Below are positions 1 through 10,266 of a stretch of DNA of 64,000 bases, one piece after another; the stretch's first letter is position 1, and every line of letters starts with the position of its first letter. This DNA is from Myrica gale (taxonomy: Eukaryota > Streptophyta > Magnoliopsida > Fagales > Myricaceae), in contig OZ005610.1 in assembly GCA_963930655.1 (NCBI GenBank), forward strand, positions 501,001 to 565,000. The letters are read 5' to 3'. The notes under the pieces were generated by a model that worked only from the letters and a program-made list of their open reading frames with translations, was not told where the DNA came from and ran no database searches. A program made the translations under genes and the position numbers.

Positions 1-324
1 GTGCTCCAGCGGATTGGATCCGTCGCATACCGCCTTGATCTGCCCTCGGAGTCAGCTATCCACCCGATTTTTCACGTGTCTCAGCTCAAACCGCACATCG
101 GCAGTCGTGTCTCGCCCATCGCAACACTACCTCCCACGGATTCGCAAGGGGAGCTCCGTCCAGAACCAGTAGAGGTGCTTGACCGTCGCCTCACCAGATC
201 AGGCTCGCGAGCGGTGACCGAGGTGCTTGTCCAGTGGCATGGCCAACATCGAGACGACGCCACTTGGGAGAAGCTCTTCCATCTTCAACGAGATTTCCCA
301 CACCTTGCGGGCAAGGTGTTTTGA
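1..324 (+). pseudogene. Ty3/gypsy chromovirus polyprotein, C-terminal fragment
   Basis: This is the last 107 codons of an open frame that enters from the left edge, so no true start is visible. The first part carries the typical integrase C-terminal wording (VAYRLDLP, then IHPIFHVSQLKP). The end (roughly residues 57-103, with VLVQWHG and ATWE) resembles the chromodomain tail of plant chromoviruses, which guides integration into chromatin. The frame stops at TGA 322-324 and is followed directly by a purine-rich tract and an LTR-like sequence. That is the expected order for the 3' end of a gypsy element. Whether the rest of the element is intact lies outside the window. Confidence 0.85.
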
Positions 325-337
325 AGGGGGGGAGTAT

Positions 338-807
338 TGTTACAGGGAAGGAAGTTAGGGCTGGAAAGATGGAGTCTTGATTGAAATTGGGGGAGGAGAG
401 ATGATGTCGGCAGTCACAAGGACTTAGAAGAGTTCGAAGTCGAGAGTTGAAGGGGAGCTGCCAGCTTGGTCGTTGGTCGGCTGTAAGGGCCTTGGGCCTA
501 TTAGTTCGAGGGGCTTCGGGCCTATTGAGTGGGCTTGGGCCTATTAGTTGTTTTAGTAGTTGGTTGTTTGTTTTTATTTCCTTTAGTTGTAACTCCTGGC
601 CCAGCCCGTGTGTGGGTGGAATGACCAGCTTAAAGGGCACCTGAGTTGCTGTTAGGGGTATCGAATCTGTTTGTTAAGTTGTTAGACGATGGAGGCTCGC
701 CACCTCGAATTGGCTTTATCCTTTCCGTTTCTATGAATGAATTGAAGTGTTATCAGTACATCCTTTTGATAGCTAAATTTACAGTTACAATTTAGAAATT
801 TGTAACA
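338..807 (+). mobile_element. 3' LTR of the gypsy element (470 bp)
   Basis: The sequence starts TGTTAC just after a polypurine tract (GAAGGGGGGGAG, about 323-334) and ends GTAACA, which gives a perfect 6-bp terminal inverted repeat of TG...CA type. The left boundary is firm from the tract. The right boundary is inferred from the inverted repeat, because the 5' LTR and target duplication lie outside the window. Confidence 0.65.
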
Positions 808-995
808 CCAACCCCAAAATCGGCCCAAAATGGCATGACCAAACCCAAAACCGGCCCAAAATGGCATGACCCAAACCGACCCAGACCGGACCGGACCGGA
901 CCAAACCGGTCATATGACTGGTCCGGTCTATATGCTCTACAAAATGTCCGGTTTGGCCGGTCAAATCGGCCCGGACCGGATCTTGGACAGCCCTA
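808..995. mobile_element. hAT-like element end (CCGGACCGG-rich), truncated
   Basis: The stretch is full of CCGGACCGG and CCAAACCGGT motifs and ends GGACAGCCCTA. The same terminus type (TAGGGCTG / CAGCCCTA) bounds the complete hAT at 47784-48479. Only one end is present. The other is missing at the junction with the gypsy LTR, so the gypsy element may have inserted into it. Confidence 0.5.
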
Positions 996-3524
996 ATCCA
1001 AATGTATAGTTTCTCACTCCCAAGGACTTTTCTGTAACTTTTCAATACCACAAGTACTCCTGAGTTCAATTACGCCAAAAAATTTCATAACCGAACATCA
1101 CCCATAACCCAATTCAAATGGCCATACAAGCGTTTCTTTGTTTCTTTTTTTGTAACGGCTTTAAAGGTTGGAATGAGAACTCAAACCAAGTGCCAAAATG
1201 GATGTGAACTACTCATGCAGAATAAGTCACCATTAGCTTATAAGTACGGAGATTAACAAGGTTTAGGCCCATAGGGCCCGAGTAAGCACTGCGCGTGCAA
1301 TTTTTGTTTGTAAAGATGAAGTACTTTCCGGCAGCTTTCCCTCTACTTCTGGTGGTTTTCCGAAGTGGTAATCCGTTTCTTTCTTTCTTTTTCAAGCTAT
1401 GGGTTTAACATTTGGTATCCTCTTTATGAGCAGCGAGACTCGGAGTATATATGGAAGAAAAAAAGATCTGGCATTTTTTATCAAACAAGAAACTTTTTAG
1501 AAACAGGAACTTGTTTAGGAGAGGCACGAACATACTCCAAGCCCACCATCAAAATTGTGAACTGCTCAAAGCTGGCATGCGTCCAAACACGAAAATAGAG
1601 GTAGAAGAAATGTACCCAATTTAGAAGTGCTATTATACAGTGGCTGAGTGTTTGTTTAGACCACACCGACAGCTAATTTGTGGTTTTCTTTAGCAATATA
1701 CCTGCCTTGTAAGAAAGAAATTCAACTTTTATGGGAAAAACATTTACTTTAGAGATATTTGCCGGGATTATTGGGCAAGCAATACTTATAATATCCTCAA
1801 TTTGATGTATAATTTTTGGGTGTTCTGCATAATGAATCAGGGCCTTAGAAAGAAAGCAAGAGTGGATCGTCCATGTTACGCAACACCCCTGTTAGGACGA
1901 ATTCAGAGAAGCCCAAAAGTTTATTGTCGAAACTTTTCAAATGAATACTGTACTGGACCAACTCCCAAACCCAGATCTGCCGGATTAGCCTCGGACACAA
2001 GGGCATAAAAAAAGCCCACATTTTTCTTCCAAAAACCAACGTTGTTTAGGCCGGCCCTTGTACGAATTGACAGCATATTGTTCGGCCCCCCTCAATCGCA
2101 AGCTGCATGGGATTTTGAAAACGGCTTATAGAATCGACCCTCCTTTTTTTTTTTTAGTTCTCTTTGTCAATCCCATATCTTTCTGCTTGCCTCGAGTATT
2201 CCCAAATTGTTTACTCACTTTTACGAGGGTGCACAAAAGTGAAATGCACTTGAACCTTGGTATTCCGGGAAAGACAGAAAAGTATATACCATTAACTATT
2301 CCAATGTCAGAACTGCCCTTTAATAATTGAACCGATAGTTCAGCCTTTGACTATGACCATGGTCCATGGCCTAGAGGTTCGGCACTCGATTGAGTTTGTT
2401 TTCGAGGCTTCACGGCATGATTTCTATAAAAAAAATTTCATACAACGGTAATCATAGAGAATGCAATGAGGTGTTATAAAAATCTGCCACTGGGGTCTCC
2501 AACCACTGGCGATTAATGAATCCACACTAACTACAATGCTTTAAACAAGTATTGTACCTAATGAACTGACCACGTTTAGTGGAATCAAGCTCTCTAGGCC
2601 TTCATTTTATATGAAATAAACGAAGGGAAAAGTGCACAGATTAGTCTTTTAACGCCAAACAACTGGGTGGCAATTATCGAACCCCACGAGATTCTTGACT
2701 TGAGGCTGAAGAAACTGTATATATAGAGATTGTGTTGGATTGCTTTTTACTTTAATTTTATTCGCACACAATATACGACGCTTAACTTGAGAGACCAAAA
2801 TGACAAGAAAGAGGCTCAAACAGGCTTCAAACGCTTTGGAAAGACCCTTGTTATTTTTCCTGGTTTTAGATGAAATATCGAAGTGGCCTAGTGTGAAAAA
2901 TAAGCTTCCTAAAAGCCTCTAGATTCGAAGAAGTCTATTTCATTTCCCCACTGCTAACTATGGTCCATCTCACACCACTACTCCAACCTTTCTGTTCTTT
3001 CAGCACCATCCAAAGAAATTCATTGACACAAAAGGGATTTCTATCGTACAAAGGAATGGGATGCTAGCTAGCCTTGCAGTGTTCAGTCAGCGATGACCGA
3101 TGCGTTGAAAATCCTCACCCTTCGCATGAAAGTGAACCCACCACCAAAATCTCAACAGTCCTCGTCCCCACCAACTCAACCCCCGCCGCCCAACAATAGA
3201 TTATCAAATCCCCATACCACACACATACACACGCCGAAAAAGCACCGAATTTGTACAGGTTTGTATTCTTTTGCTTCTGTCCTGGCACTGACCATTAACG
3301 GAAACCCTCATTTTCTAACATGGGAAGGGAAGATGACAACATTTCTTGGAAGAAAACACACGCACAGAAGAGAGAACAGCTAATTGTTATTTGTTGTTAA
3401 CATTTTATTATATGCATCCCACCAATCCCCATAAAAAGAGGGACTCAAAGTACATAACCCCGTGAAAATTCCGAAAACAAAGAGAATATTTAACACTAAT
3501 TTTTCCATTGATTAATAACCATCC
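996..3524. other. intergenic, no gene recognised
   Basis: Only short chance open frames are present, with no splice-consistent coding pattern and no recognisable protein. The stretch is moderately AT-rich. Its last few hundred bases lie downstream of the minus-strand DUF1336 gene and should contain that gene's 3' UTR. Confidence 0.5.
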
Positions 3525-4460
3525 TCATTCATCATTGTGGCGGCCAGAACTACGGTGGTTCACCTTGGAAGGCCCTCGGGCTACCGTGGGCGATTGTGCC
3601 GCCTCCACCACCGTGGCGGACGACATTTCCATCTGGCAAACCCTAACCGCACCCACCAGCCTCTCGGGCAGCTCGTCCTCTGCCTGCGCCTCCACCACGA
3701 ACCCCATGTCTATGGACACGCTCGTCACGTACCCCAATGCGAGGTGAAGAATCGCGTTCGCGATCGCCGAGCTCTCGATGTCCACGTCAATCTCAAAGTA
3801 GTTAGGTCCTCTGTGGTAATTACACGTCAGTGCCTTGCCTAACAAACACGCACTGTAATTCCCAACCGCTGCCTTCACGATCCACGGACCCTTTACGATC
3901 CGGTTCACGATCTTGAACCGCTGGTTCCGGAACGAGTCATCGCCGTTTACGAACCGGTAGAGAAGCGAACCGGAGGAGATAGGATCCTCCGTGGCGAAGT
4001 AGAAGACGGCGCTGTAGTGGTCCTTCCCGGGGACTTGCAGGTTGACGGCGAAAATGAAGCTCTTGAGGGATTTTCCTAGGGACTGGGCCTTACGCAGAGC
4101 GTCCGAAACGCGGTTGTCGGGGCGGGCCAGTACGTTGTCGAGTTTTGTAGTCGACTTCAGCCAGTCCATGCCGGCTGGGGAGAGTAGGTACTCGCCGGAC
4201 GGGGATTTGATGCGTTTGGAGAAGTAATTCTTCGAGCGGAGGGAGAAAAGGTCGCCCGGGGGTGAGGCCCAGCCGTTGGTTCCTGTGTGAAGATTCACGC
4301 GGCGTAATGATCCGCCGTTCACCGTCTCCGATATCCATTCCGCCCGGGTGGGGGTCTCAAGTATCCGCTCCGCCGGTACGTTGGTGGCTGTCGACTCGCC
4401 GGATCTTGAGCACCATCCTCCGGAGCTCCGATGTTTCTGCTTCGTAGGACACATGTTCAT
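3525..4460 (-). CDS. DUF1336 protein (EDR2 C-terminal-like), single exon
   Basis: This is an intronless gene of 311 residues. From about residue 60 to 280 it matches the plant DUF1336/EDR2_C domain: GWASPPGDLF at 63-72, FSLRSKNYF, a KGPWIVKAAVGN block, the conserved YHRGPNYFEIDVDI run, then ALGYVTSVSIDMGFVVEAQ. In EDR2 this domain sits at the C-terminus behind PH and START domains and the protein negatively regulates salicylate-dependent defence and cell death. Here it stands alone, like the short DUF1336 proteins of plants whose role is not known. No signal peptide or membrane span is visible; residues 1-60 are low-complexity. A second ATG two codons in (MCPTK) could be the real start. The upstream leader carries a CT microsatellite (4469-4482). 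Confidence 0.9.
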   Translation of the reverse strand: MNMCPTKQKHRSSGGWCSRSGESTATNVPAERILETPTRAEWISETVNGGSLRRVNLHTGTNGWASPPGDLFSLRSKNYFSKRIKSPSGEYLLSPAGMDWLKSTTKLDNVLARPDNRVSDALRKAQSLGKSLKSFIFAVNLQVPGKDHYSAVFYFATEDPISSGSLLYRFVNGDDSFRNQRFKIVNRIVKGPWIVKAAVGNYSACLLGKALTCNYHRGPNYFEIDVDIESSAIANAILHLALGYVTSVSIDMGFVVEAQAEDELPERLVGAVRVCQMEMSSATVVEAAQSPTVARGPSKVNHRSSGRHNDE

Positions 4461-7400
4461 TCAATAGACACTCTCTCTCTCTCTGTGCGAGCTTTTTCAG
4501 CTTCAACAGAACTCTATGCAGACGAGGGAGCAACAAAATTAATGTCAGATGACCGGCGTTGTATATTGTATAAAGAGACTAAAGAGAGAAGGAAAATAAA
4601 CGGTACCCTTGCATTTCGAGGAAACTACGAGAGAGCCCTTTGACAGCTATTAGTAGCAAAGAGAATTGTGCTGGACTTTGTTTTCCCAGTTAAAACAAAA
4701 AAGGGAAAACTTTTGGAATCTTGCCAAAACAAAGGGCAATTAAGATAGAGAAAATCTGGCCTTTGTTGAAGTGTGCCAACTAGCAGCACTGATTTAAAGA
4801 GCAGGCGAGGCTGTTCAATGAATAAGCCAATGCACGATCCTCATTAGTACCACACACGCATGGAATAATCCTACTTATGACCGGGTTAAAACTGTTTTGG
4901 GACAATTTTTGGTTCCTATTATGCTAGCCAACCGGCGACCCGACTCGGTTCTGATTGGTTCAATTTATTGCTTATGACAAAAGACAAACGCGTGACTGGA
5001 AAAACTCTCAATTAGTAAAATTGATATTAAAGCGTCTTCTAATTTAAAATTAACAAACTGAAAAAGAAAAGAGAAAAAGAGAAAATTATATCAAATCATG
5101 TTTGAGTAATTTCCATATCAAGGCACGTGGCATAAGTATAACGCACGCGTTAATATCTGGCTTCCATTATTTTGTATTGTTTTTCTACTACATAATTATT
5201 TATCTTAAAAAATTTATTGGATTTTTACAGGGTTTTTTTTTTGGGAAGAAACTTATTGCACACCTGTGGCTTAAGAATCTTCCTATAAATATGTGGCTTA
5301 CAAGTTATACCTTTCGCCGTCACCGTGTTAAAAACCAAACGAAGCAAAAGAATTTTATAAATCGAGAATCGACCACAGAAGTCTAAAGAGAGGCAAGGAT
5401 TTAAATATATAGATATAATAAGGTCAAACCCAAATGTTCCGAAGGCACAAAGTAGTAATCAAAAGTACGAGTTGCCGACTTCATTTTTGTACTTTTGTTC
5501 CTTTGGGTCACATAGACGCATTGGTTTACCAGAAGTCTTGAATTTTCACATTGTAATGAAGCCCATTCTGTCAGCCATGCGGGGCCATATTGACAATTAG
5601 GCTACCGCCCTTTAATACAGCACACGCCCATCTTCGAAGGAACAGTGCCCACCGCTCAGAAGGGCACGCTGCCAAAGGACAATTCTACGCTTGGCGCTTC
5701 GAGTAGTCTCGAGCCTCAACCTATTCTTGAAGAAACGAAATGCAATAATGGGCGGTGCCAGAACAGCAGACATTACTCAGAAGGACGATGTGTTCAATGA
5801 AATTTGTTTCGGTTCTGGGCCTTCTGGCTGCCTTCGTGGACCTTATTCGCCGATGTCAGACTACGAACCACAATATGGGCGAGGTGGGAAATCCGCAGTA
5901 ATTCGCTTGAATGGGATAATCTCGACAGTCGACAGGAACCGAACATAATCCTAGTAGAATTGGGGACGAAGACTTGTTTCTTTCCTAATTGGATTGGGAA
6001 CGGATTCTAACAATAATCAACGACAGGAACCCAACAAACGAAAAACTACGAAGAAAGAGAAAATCTTGATTCCAGGACACCACAAGAACAGAAAGCAAAG
6101 GAAAGAAAAAGTAAAAGCTCAGAAGACAATAAAATAACCCGACGGTAAAGGAGGGACGGCGAGAACCCTGAACTTTATTCTCTCTGCCTCTTTGGATTCC
6201 AGGAATTGGTCGAGATGAGTAATGGGTCACATGCTTTTCACACCTATGGAGCTACGGTTTGATTTTCACACCGGTAGACGCTTCAGTCACTTATCTTTTC
6301 ATCATTCCCTTCTCATTTTTAAGGGAAACACGATGCGATCCACTGATGTTCATAATACAATGGATAGAGGTATCAATTCAGAACAGTTTGAAAACTATGA
6401 GCAGTAACGCTACCTAACCCAATCTGCTCTAGATGATGACCAAACTACCGTCAAGTCCATCCGGTATCCACAACTCCCAACACGTTGATATGCCTCTACC
6501 TGTTTATCGTGAACACCGGGAGAAGACGAGAAAAGGAAAAGAAAAAAAAGTGAACACCAGAAGTCAATATCCTTTGCACTTAAGCTCATTCGCAATCAGA
6601 ACCATCAAATTTTCGTCTAGCGTTCAAAAGCATATCAGAAAACATACAAATTATGGGATTCTTGAATAAGAAACAAAAAGACCTTCAAGAATTATTGGTA
6701 ATAAGTAGAATCCCCCTCTCTTTACGAGCACAAAAGCATATTAAATTTTTTTTAGCTATAGGGCAATATCTTCCAAGTAGGATTAATTATATATTGACCT
6801 GAGCTACAAATATACGTAGGCATGTTTGTACAGTATATATCATCCTGAACTCCTTCCGTACAAGAAATCAAAACCCAACAAATGGGACGAATAAAATATA
6901 CTTTTTGCAACTACTCGATTCTGGTATCATTTTTGTTTAGCTGATTCAGACAGCAGCTAAGCTACATAAAAACTTGCATCAACTTTGTTTACAATCATTT
7001 AATGAAACAAACTTCGTTGTCGGAAAGAAGAAGATAAGAGATATTTCAAGCGGGGTTACATAGTTCAACCATCTTCATGCTTCTCAGGAGCGGGTAAAAA
7101 GGAATCATCACGAAACATGAAAGAACCCACCTAACATATTTTCACAAGGGAAAAGAAAAAGGACATCAGTGCAAAATAATCTATGATCAACCATACAATG
7201 GAAGAAACATAGAAACTTCTATTGCACGACAGTATTCAACAATATTGGTGTGGGAAACAGCATGTCTACATTACTCATGATCATCAGAATGAACCAAGTA
7301 CAGAGGGCGAATCACAAAGCTTCTTTTGCTGTTCATGATTCTACATGATAAAACACTAAGAGACGTAGTAGGCTATTAGAAGGAGAATGCCACTATCCCG

Positions 7401-8241
7401 AAAAAACATGGCTTAGAACTTATTCAGCTTCAAAGACAATCCACTGGCAGGAGATAAACTGATGCTAAACATTTAAATGGATAAAAGTGGCAGGCACCCA
7501 GGCAATCACATCACCACCCTTTATGTATGGAAAGACCACCCTCCGTAGGCTTGAAATTTTGTGTAGGCTGCAACTATGGCAAATATAGAGACCAATACGT
7601 ACAGAACGTAGACAAACTAGAGGAAGCATACAAAAAGAAAAAAAGAAAGAAAGAAAGTAACCAAACAAATGCTGAAAAAAAAACAATCTAATTAGGCTAA
7701 TTGGAATGCAATGCTGCATGGGATCTAGTTAGGGGTTTCCAAGTATACTCACTACTCAGTCTGGTTTTTCGTCAACGATTGACCTGACTATAAATTCAAC
7801 AACGAAACAATGCATACAGTGAAGCTAATACAAGAAATTGAAAACTGAGACAGTGAAAGCAAACTAATAGTTCGTTTTCTTCCTAATTTCTTCATCTAAC
7901 AAACAGAGCCTACACAAGAAAAAGAAAAAAGCTGGTACAACACTTGCAAAAAAAAAACTACAGCAATAAGTTTCTAAAACTAGATTCCCCAGCGGGAAAA
8001 GTAAATCAACCCGTCTGACATTGGAAAAACTAGTGATCCAAAACCCTCTCAAACGGATCTCAGTTTACTTTTGCTTAAGCCCAGTCATCCAGTCACAAGT
8101 AATCAAAGTGTTCGAAACAAATATTACCTATAAATTCTACGAACTGAACGTAATTACCACCATCCACTTTTTCAGACCAACCGAAAAATTTAGGGTTTGA
8201 CGAACCTTCTCCGTTTTGCGTGTGGAAGAGTAGAGTGCTAC
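4461..8241. other. intergenic, no gene recognised
   Basis: The part next to 4460 should hold the promoter and leader of the minus-strand DUF1336 gene, with a CTCTCTCTCT run at 4469-4482. A frame at 5691-5948 and several others show no family resemblance or splice structure. The stretch 7000-8241 lies downstream of the small membrane-protein gene and may include its 3' UTR, but nothing in the sequence marks its end. Confidence 0.45.
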
Positions 8242-8516
8242 TTAGTGTGCCTTTCTCCTCAGAGGCTGTTTCTCGGTGGCTACTCTGTAAATCCAGTAGA
8301 CCTTAAAGGGAAAAAACGCGAATGGAGAGAGAATCAGAGATCCGGCCGGGATTGGAGTGAGAAGGGAAGGGGAGAGCACGAATAAGGATGAGAGACAGAA
8401 GAGGTTTCTGAGAGTACCAAAGCAAGGACGTGGGCCGCTATTAGGACAACAACCACGAGAGGCACCGCATCGAGGAACCATGGCCGCGACGACGTTGACG
8501 GTTGCTGATTCGCCAT
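8242..8516 (-). CDS. small conserved single-pass membrane protein, 52 aa, two exons
   Basis: Exons (minus strand): 8516-8418 and 8301-8242, joined in phase 0 across a 116-bp GT-AG intron (donor GTACTC, acceptor TTTAAG). The product is 52 residues. It has a short polar start, then RPWFLD at 11-16, a strongly hydrophobic helix at about 17-35 (PLVVVVLIAAHVLAL), YWIYR at 35-39 and a basic tail ending RRKAH. This is a typical tiny single-pass membrane protein, and the general layout (WFLD, hydrophobic helix, VYWIYR, basic end) is one I associate with a conserved plant small-protein family of unknown function. Neither exon alone gives the protein, so simple ORF scans miss it. The basic C-terminus suggests a cytosolic tail, which is inference. 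Confidence 0.8.
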
Positions 8517-9459
8517 TTCCTCGGGGGAGAGTGGGAGAGAGAGTGATAAAGCCTCGGAAGCAGGGTTTTAAAATTCAGTGTCTTGCTACAGAAGCAAGCA
8601 AAAATCTGAGATGGGCATTGGGCAGGCAGACGGGCTACGGTCGGGTCAAGTCGGCCCAGGGGAAAAATGCGTCAGAGACGATTAGTAATAATTAAAACAT
8701 ATTCCGGTATCCAACGCACTTATAAATTGGGTTTGATGGCGCCAATTCTGATCTTCCAAGCCTTCATTCTTGTTACTTCTATCTCTGTAAAAAAAATCTT
8801 TGTGATTATTATGTTAGGCAAGGAATTCGTTTATTTGTTTTTTTCAATTATGTGTTTGTGGATTAGTTAAAATTGTCAGAGGCATACTATTGACTCCGAA
8901 TATCAGATTTGTTCGTTGGATCCTCATCCAAACACCCATGGGCTTCGATTCTGCTGTTTCGATTACGCGGTTTCTTCAATTTAGTTGGGCCTCCTCCTTT
9001 TTCATTTTCCCTTCCTCCCCCCCCCTTCTTCCCTCTTCTCCTCTCCGGTATGATTGGCCGGTCGGCTTGTTGGGTTGGTTGGTTTGGTTTTGCTTTGCTT
9101 TGCAGGTTCATTCCACACCGCCCACGATAGTTTCCACCTCCTTTTGACGAGCACGCGCCAGCTGGTTGGCTTCAGCACGCCGCGCTCTTCGAAACCCCTC
9201 TTCTCCGGCGGTCATTCGGTGACGGTCGATGATCCACGCGCCCCACACGCAGCGCGTGGATCTAACGCGCGTTTGTTTGTAGCCGGGCGTGACCGCCACC
9301 CCGTCGCCCGCCTCCAGATCTTCTCTACCGGACGGGCCTCTGTGGCTCCTGCCCTACATTTTCCGGTCTGGATGCCCTCCTCCGCCCTGCACGCGCCGCC
9401 GCCGTTCCAGTTCTGCCCGAGTTCTCCCCTGTTCATGGGGATTTTTATGTTCGCATAAG
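8517..9459. other. intergenic; GC-rich stretch with unassigned open frames
   Basis: From about 9000 the sequence becomes CT- then GC-rich, and a frame at 9054-9458 (134 codons) stays open. I recognise no domain in it and see no splice context. The stretch next to 8516 should contain the promoter and leader of the minus-strand small membrane-protein gene. The GC-rich part could be a decayed transposon, but no boundaries are visible. Confidence 0.4.
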
Positions 9460-9602
9460 CCTGTTTGGGCCAGCCCCTCTGTTTAGGGCTTGTATTATGT
9501 TGTGTTGTCGCTTGTTTGGGTCTGCCCCTCTGTTTAGGGCTTATGTGTTGTTGTGTTGTCGCCTGTTTGGGCCTGCCCCTCTGTTTCGGGCATGTTGTTT
9601 GT
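9460..9602. repeat. 51-bp tandem repeat, about 2.8 copies
   Basis: The word TGTTTGGG recurs at 9462, 9513 and 9564, each time followed by C/T, then CTGCCCCTCTGTTT or a close variant, then GGGC and a GTTGTGTTGTCGCC-type tail. The period is 51 bp, so frames stay open through it. That explains the apparent repeated peptide in two reading frames. Confidence 0.8.
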
Positions 9603-10266
9603 TTCGTTCCGTGGTTTTCCGTCCGCCCCTTCCGTGGGCTTATCCGAGTCCTTGTGGCTCTTTTTCGACCCTTTGTTGGGTCTCGCATTGCGTCGTTTGT
9701 GGCGCTATACCGGCTTGTCCAGGTCTTAGTAGCTCTGCCTTCTATGTTCGGTCATCACCCCCTCTGCCCTGCATGAAGTTCATAGTGGTTCCTCTGATCC
9801 GTCCGAAGGTCTTGCTGGTTTTGTCGATCTTGTTGTCTGTCCTGTCGTCTTTTTTAGTTGTTCTGTTGTTTCGTTTTTAATTTATTAGTTGTTTTTCAAG
9901 AAAAAAAACGAAATAGGAAAAGATGGAAGAAAAAAGCATACGGTGCCAAAAGACTGAGTTCGAGACTCTACAAAATGCAAGGCAGTTCGGTTTCACCTAA
10001 AGGTGCCAAGTAGACCATACGTGGCAGTTACCCCATTCTCAAGCGAATCCTCTCCCTCCGTCTCTAGCTCCCCCACATGTTGACGTTTTTACGCCCGAGC
10101 ACGTAGAAAATGCTGTTGGGTGTATGCTAAGTCGAAGTGTAGGCGTCGGTTTCGATTACGAATTATTACAAACACTCATGGTGCCAAATCTCTCTATCTG
10201 AGATGGGTTCGTGAACTCTGCTCCTCTATATATCATATATGGTCAGTTGAGATCTTCTAGTAGCCA
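9603..10266. other. intergenic, upstream of the ABC1K gene
   Basis: A T/G-rich stretch ends in an A-run near 9900, followed by about 370 bp before the kinase start. A TATATATCATATATGG stretch at 10226-10241 is TATA-like but lies only about 30-40 bp from the ATG, so it may be in the leader. I see no other feature. Confidence 0.4.

Noticed and set aside
2360-2410. tRNA-like words (GGTTCGGCACTCGA)
   Set aside because: No acceptor or anticodon stem can be formed around them.
5691-6010. Two overlapping plus-strand frames of 85 and 68 codons
   Set aside because: No domain, no conserved-looking composition and no neighbouring exon with matching phase.
9465-9880. Open frames of 103 and 127 codons rich in Cys, Leu and Gly
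   Set aside because: They arise from the 51-bp repeat, whose period is divisible by three; no domain, no splice context.
10226-10241. TATA box for the ABC1K gene
   Set aside because: Only about 30-40 bp before the proposed ATG, which would leave almost no leader; noted in the intergenic entry but not called.
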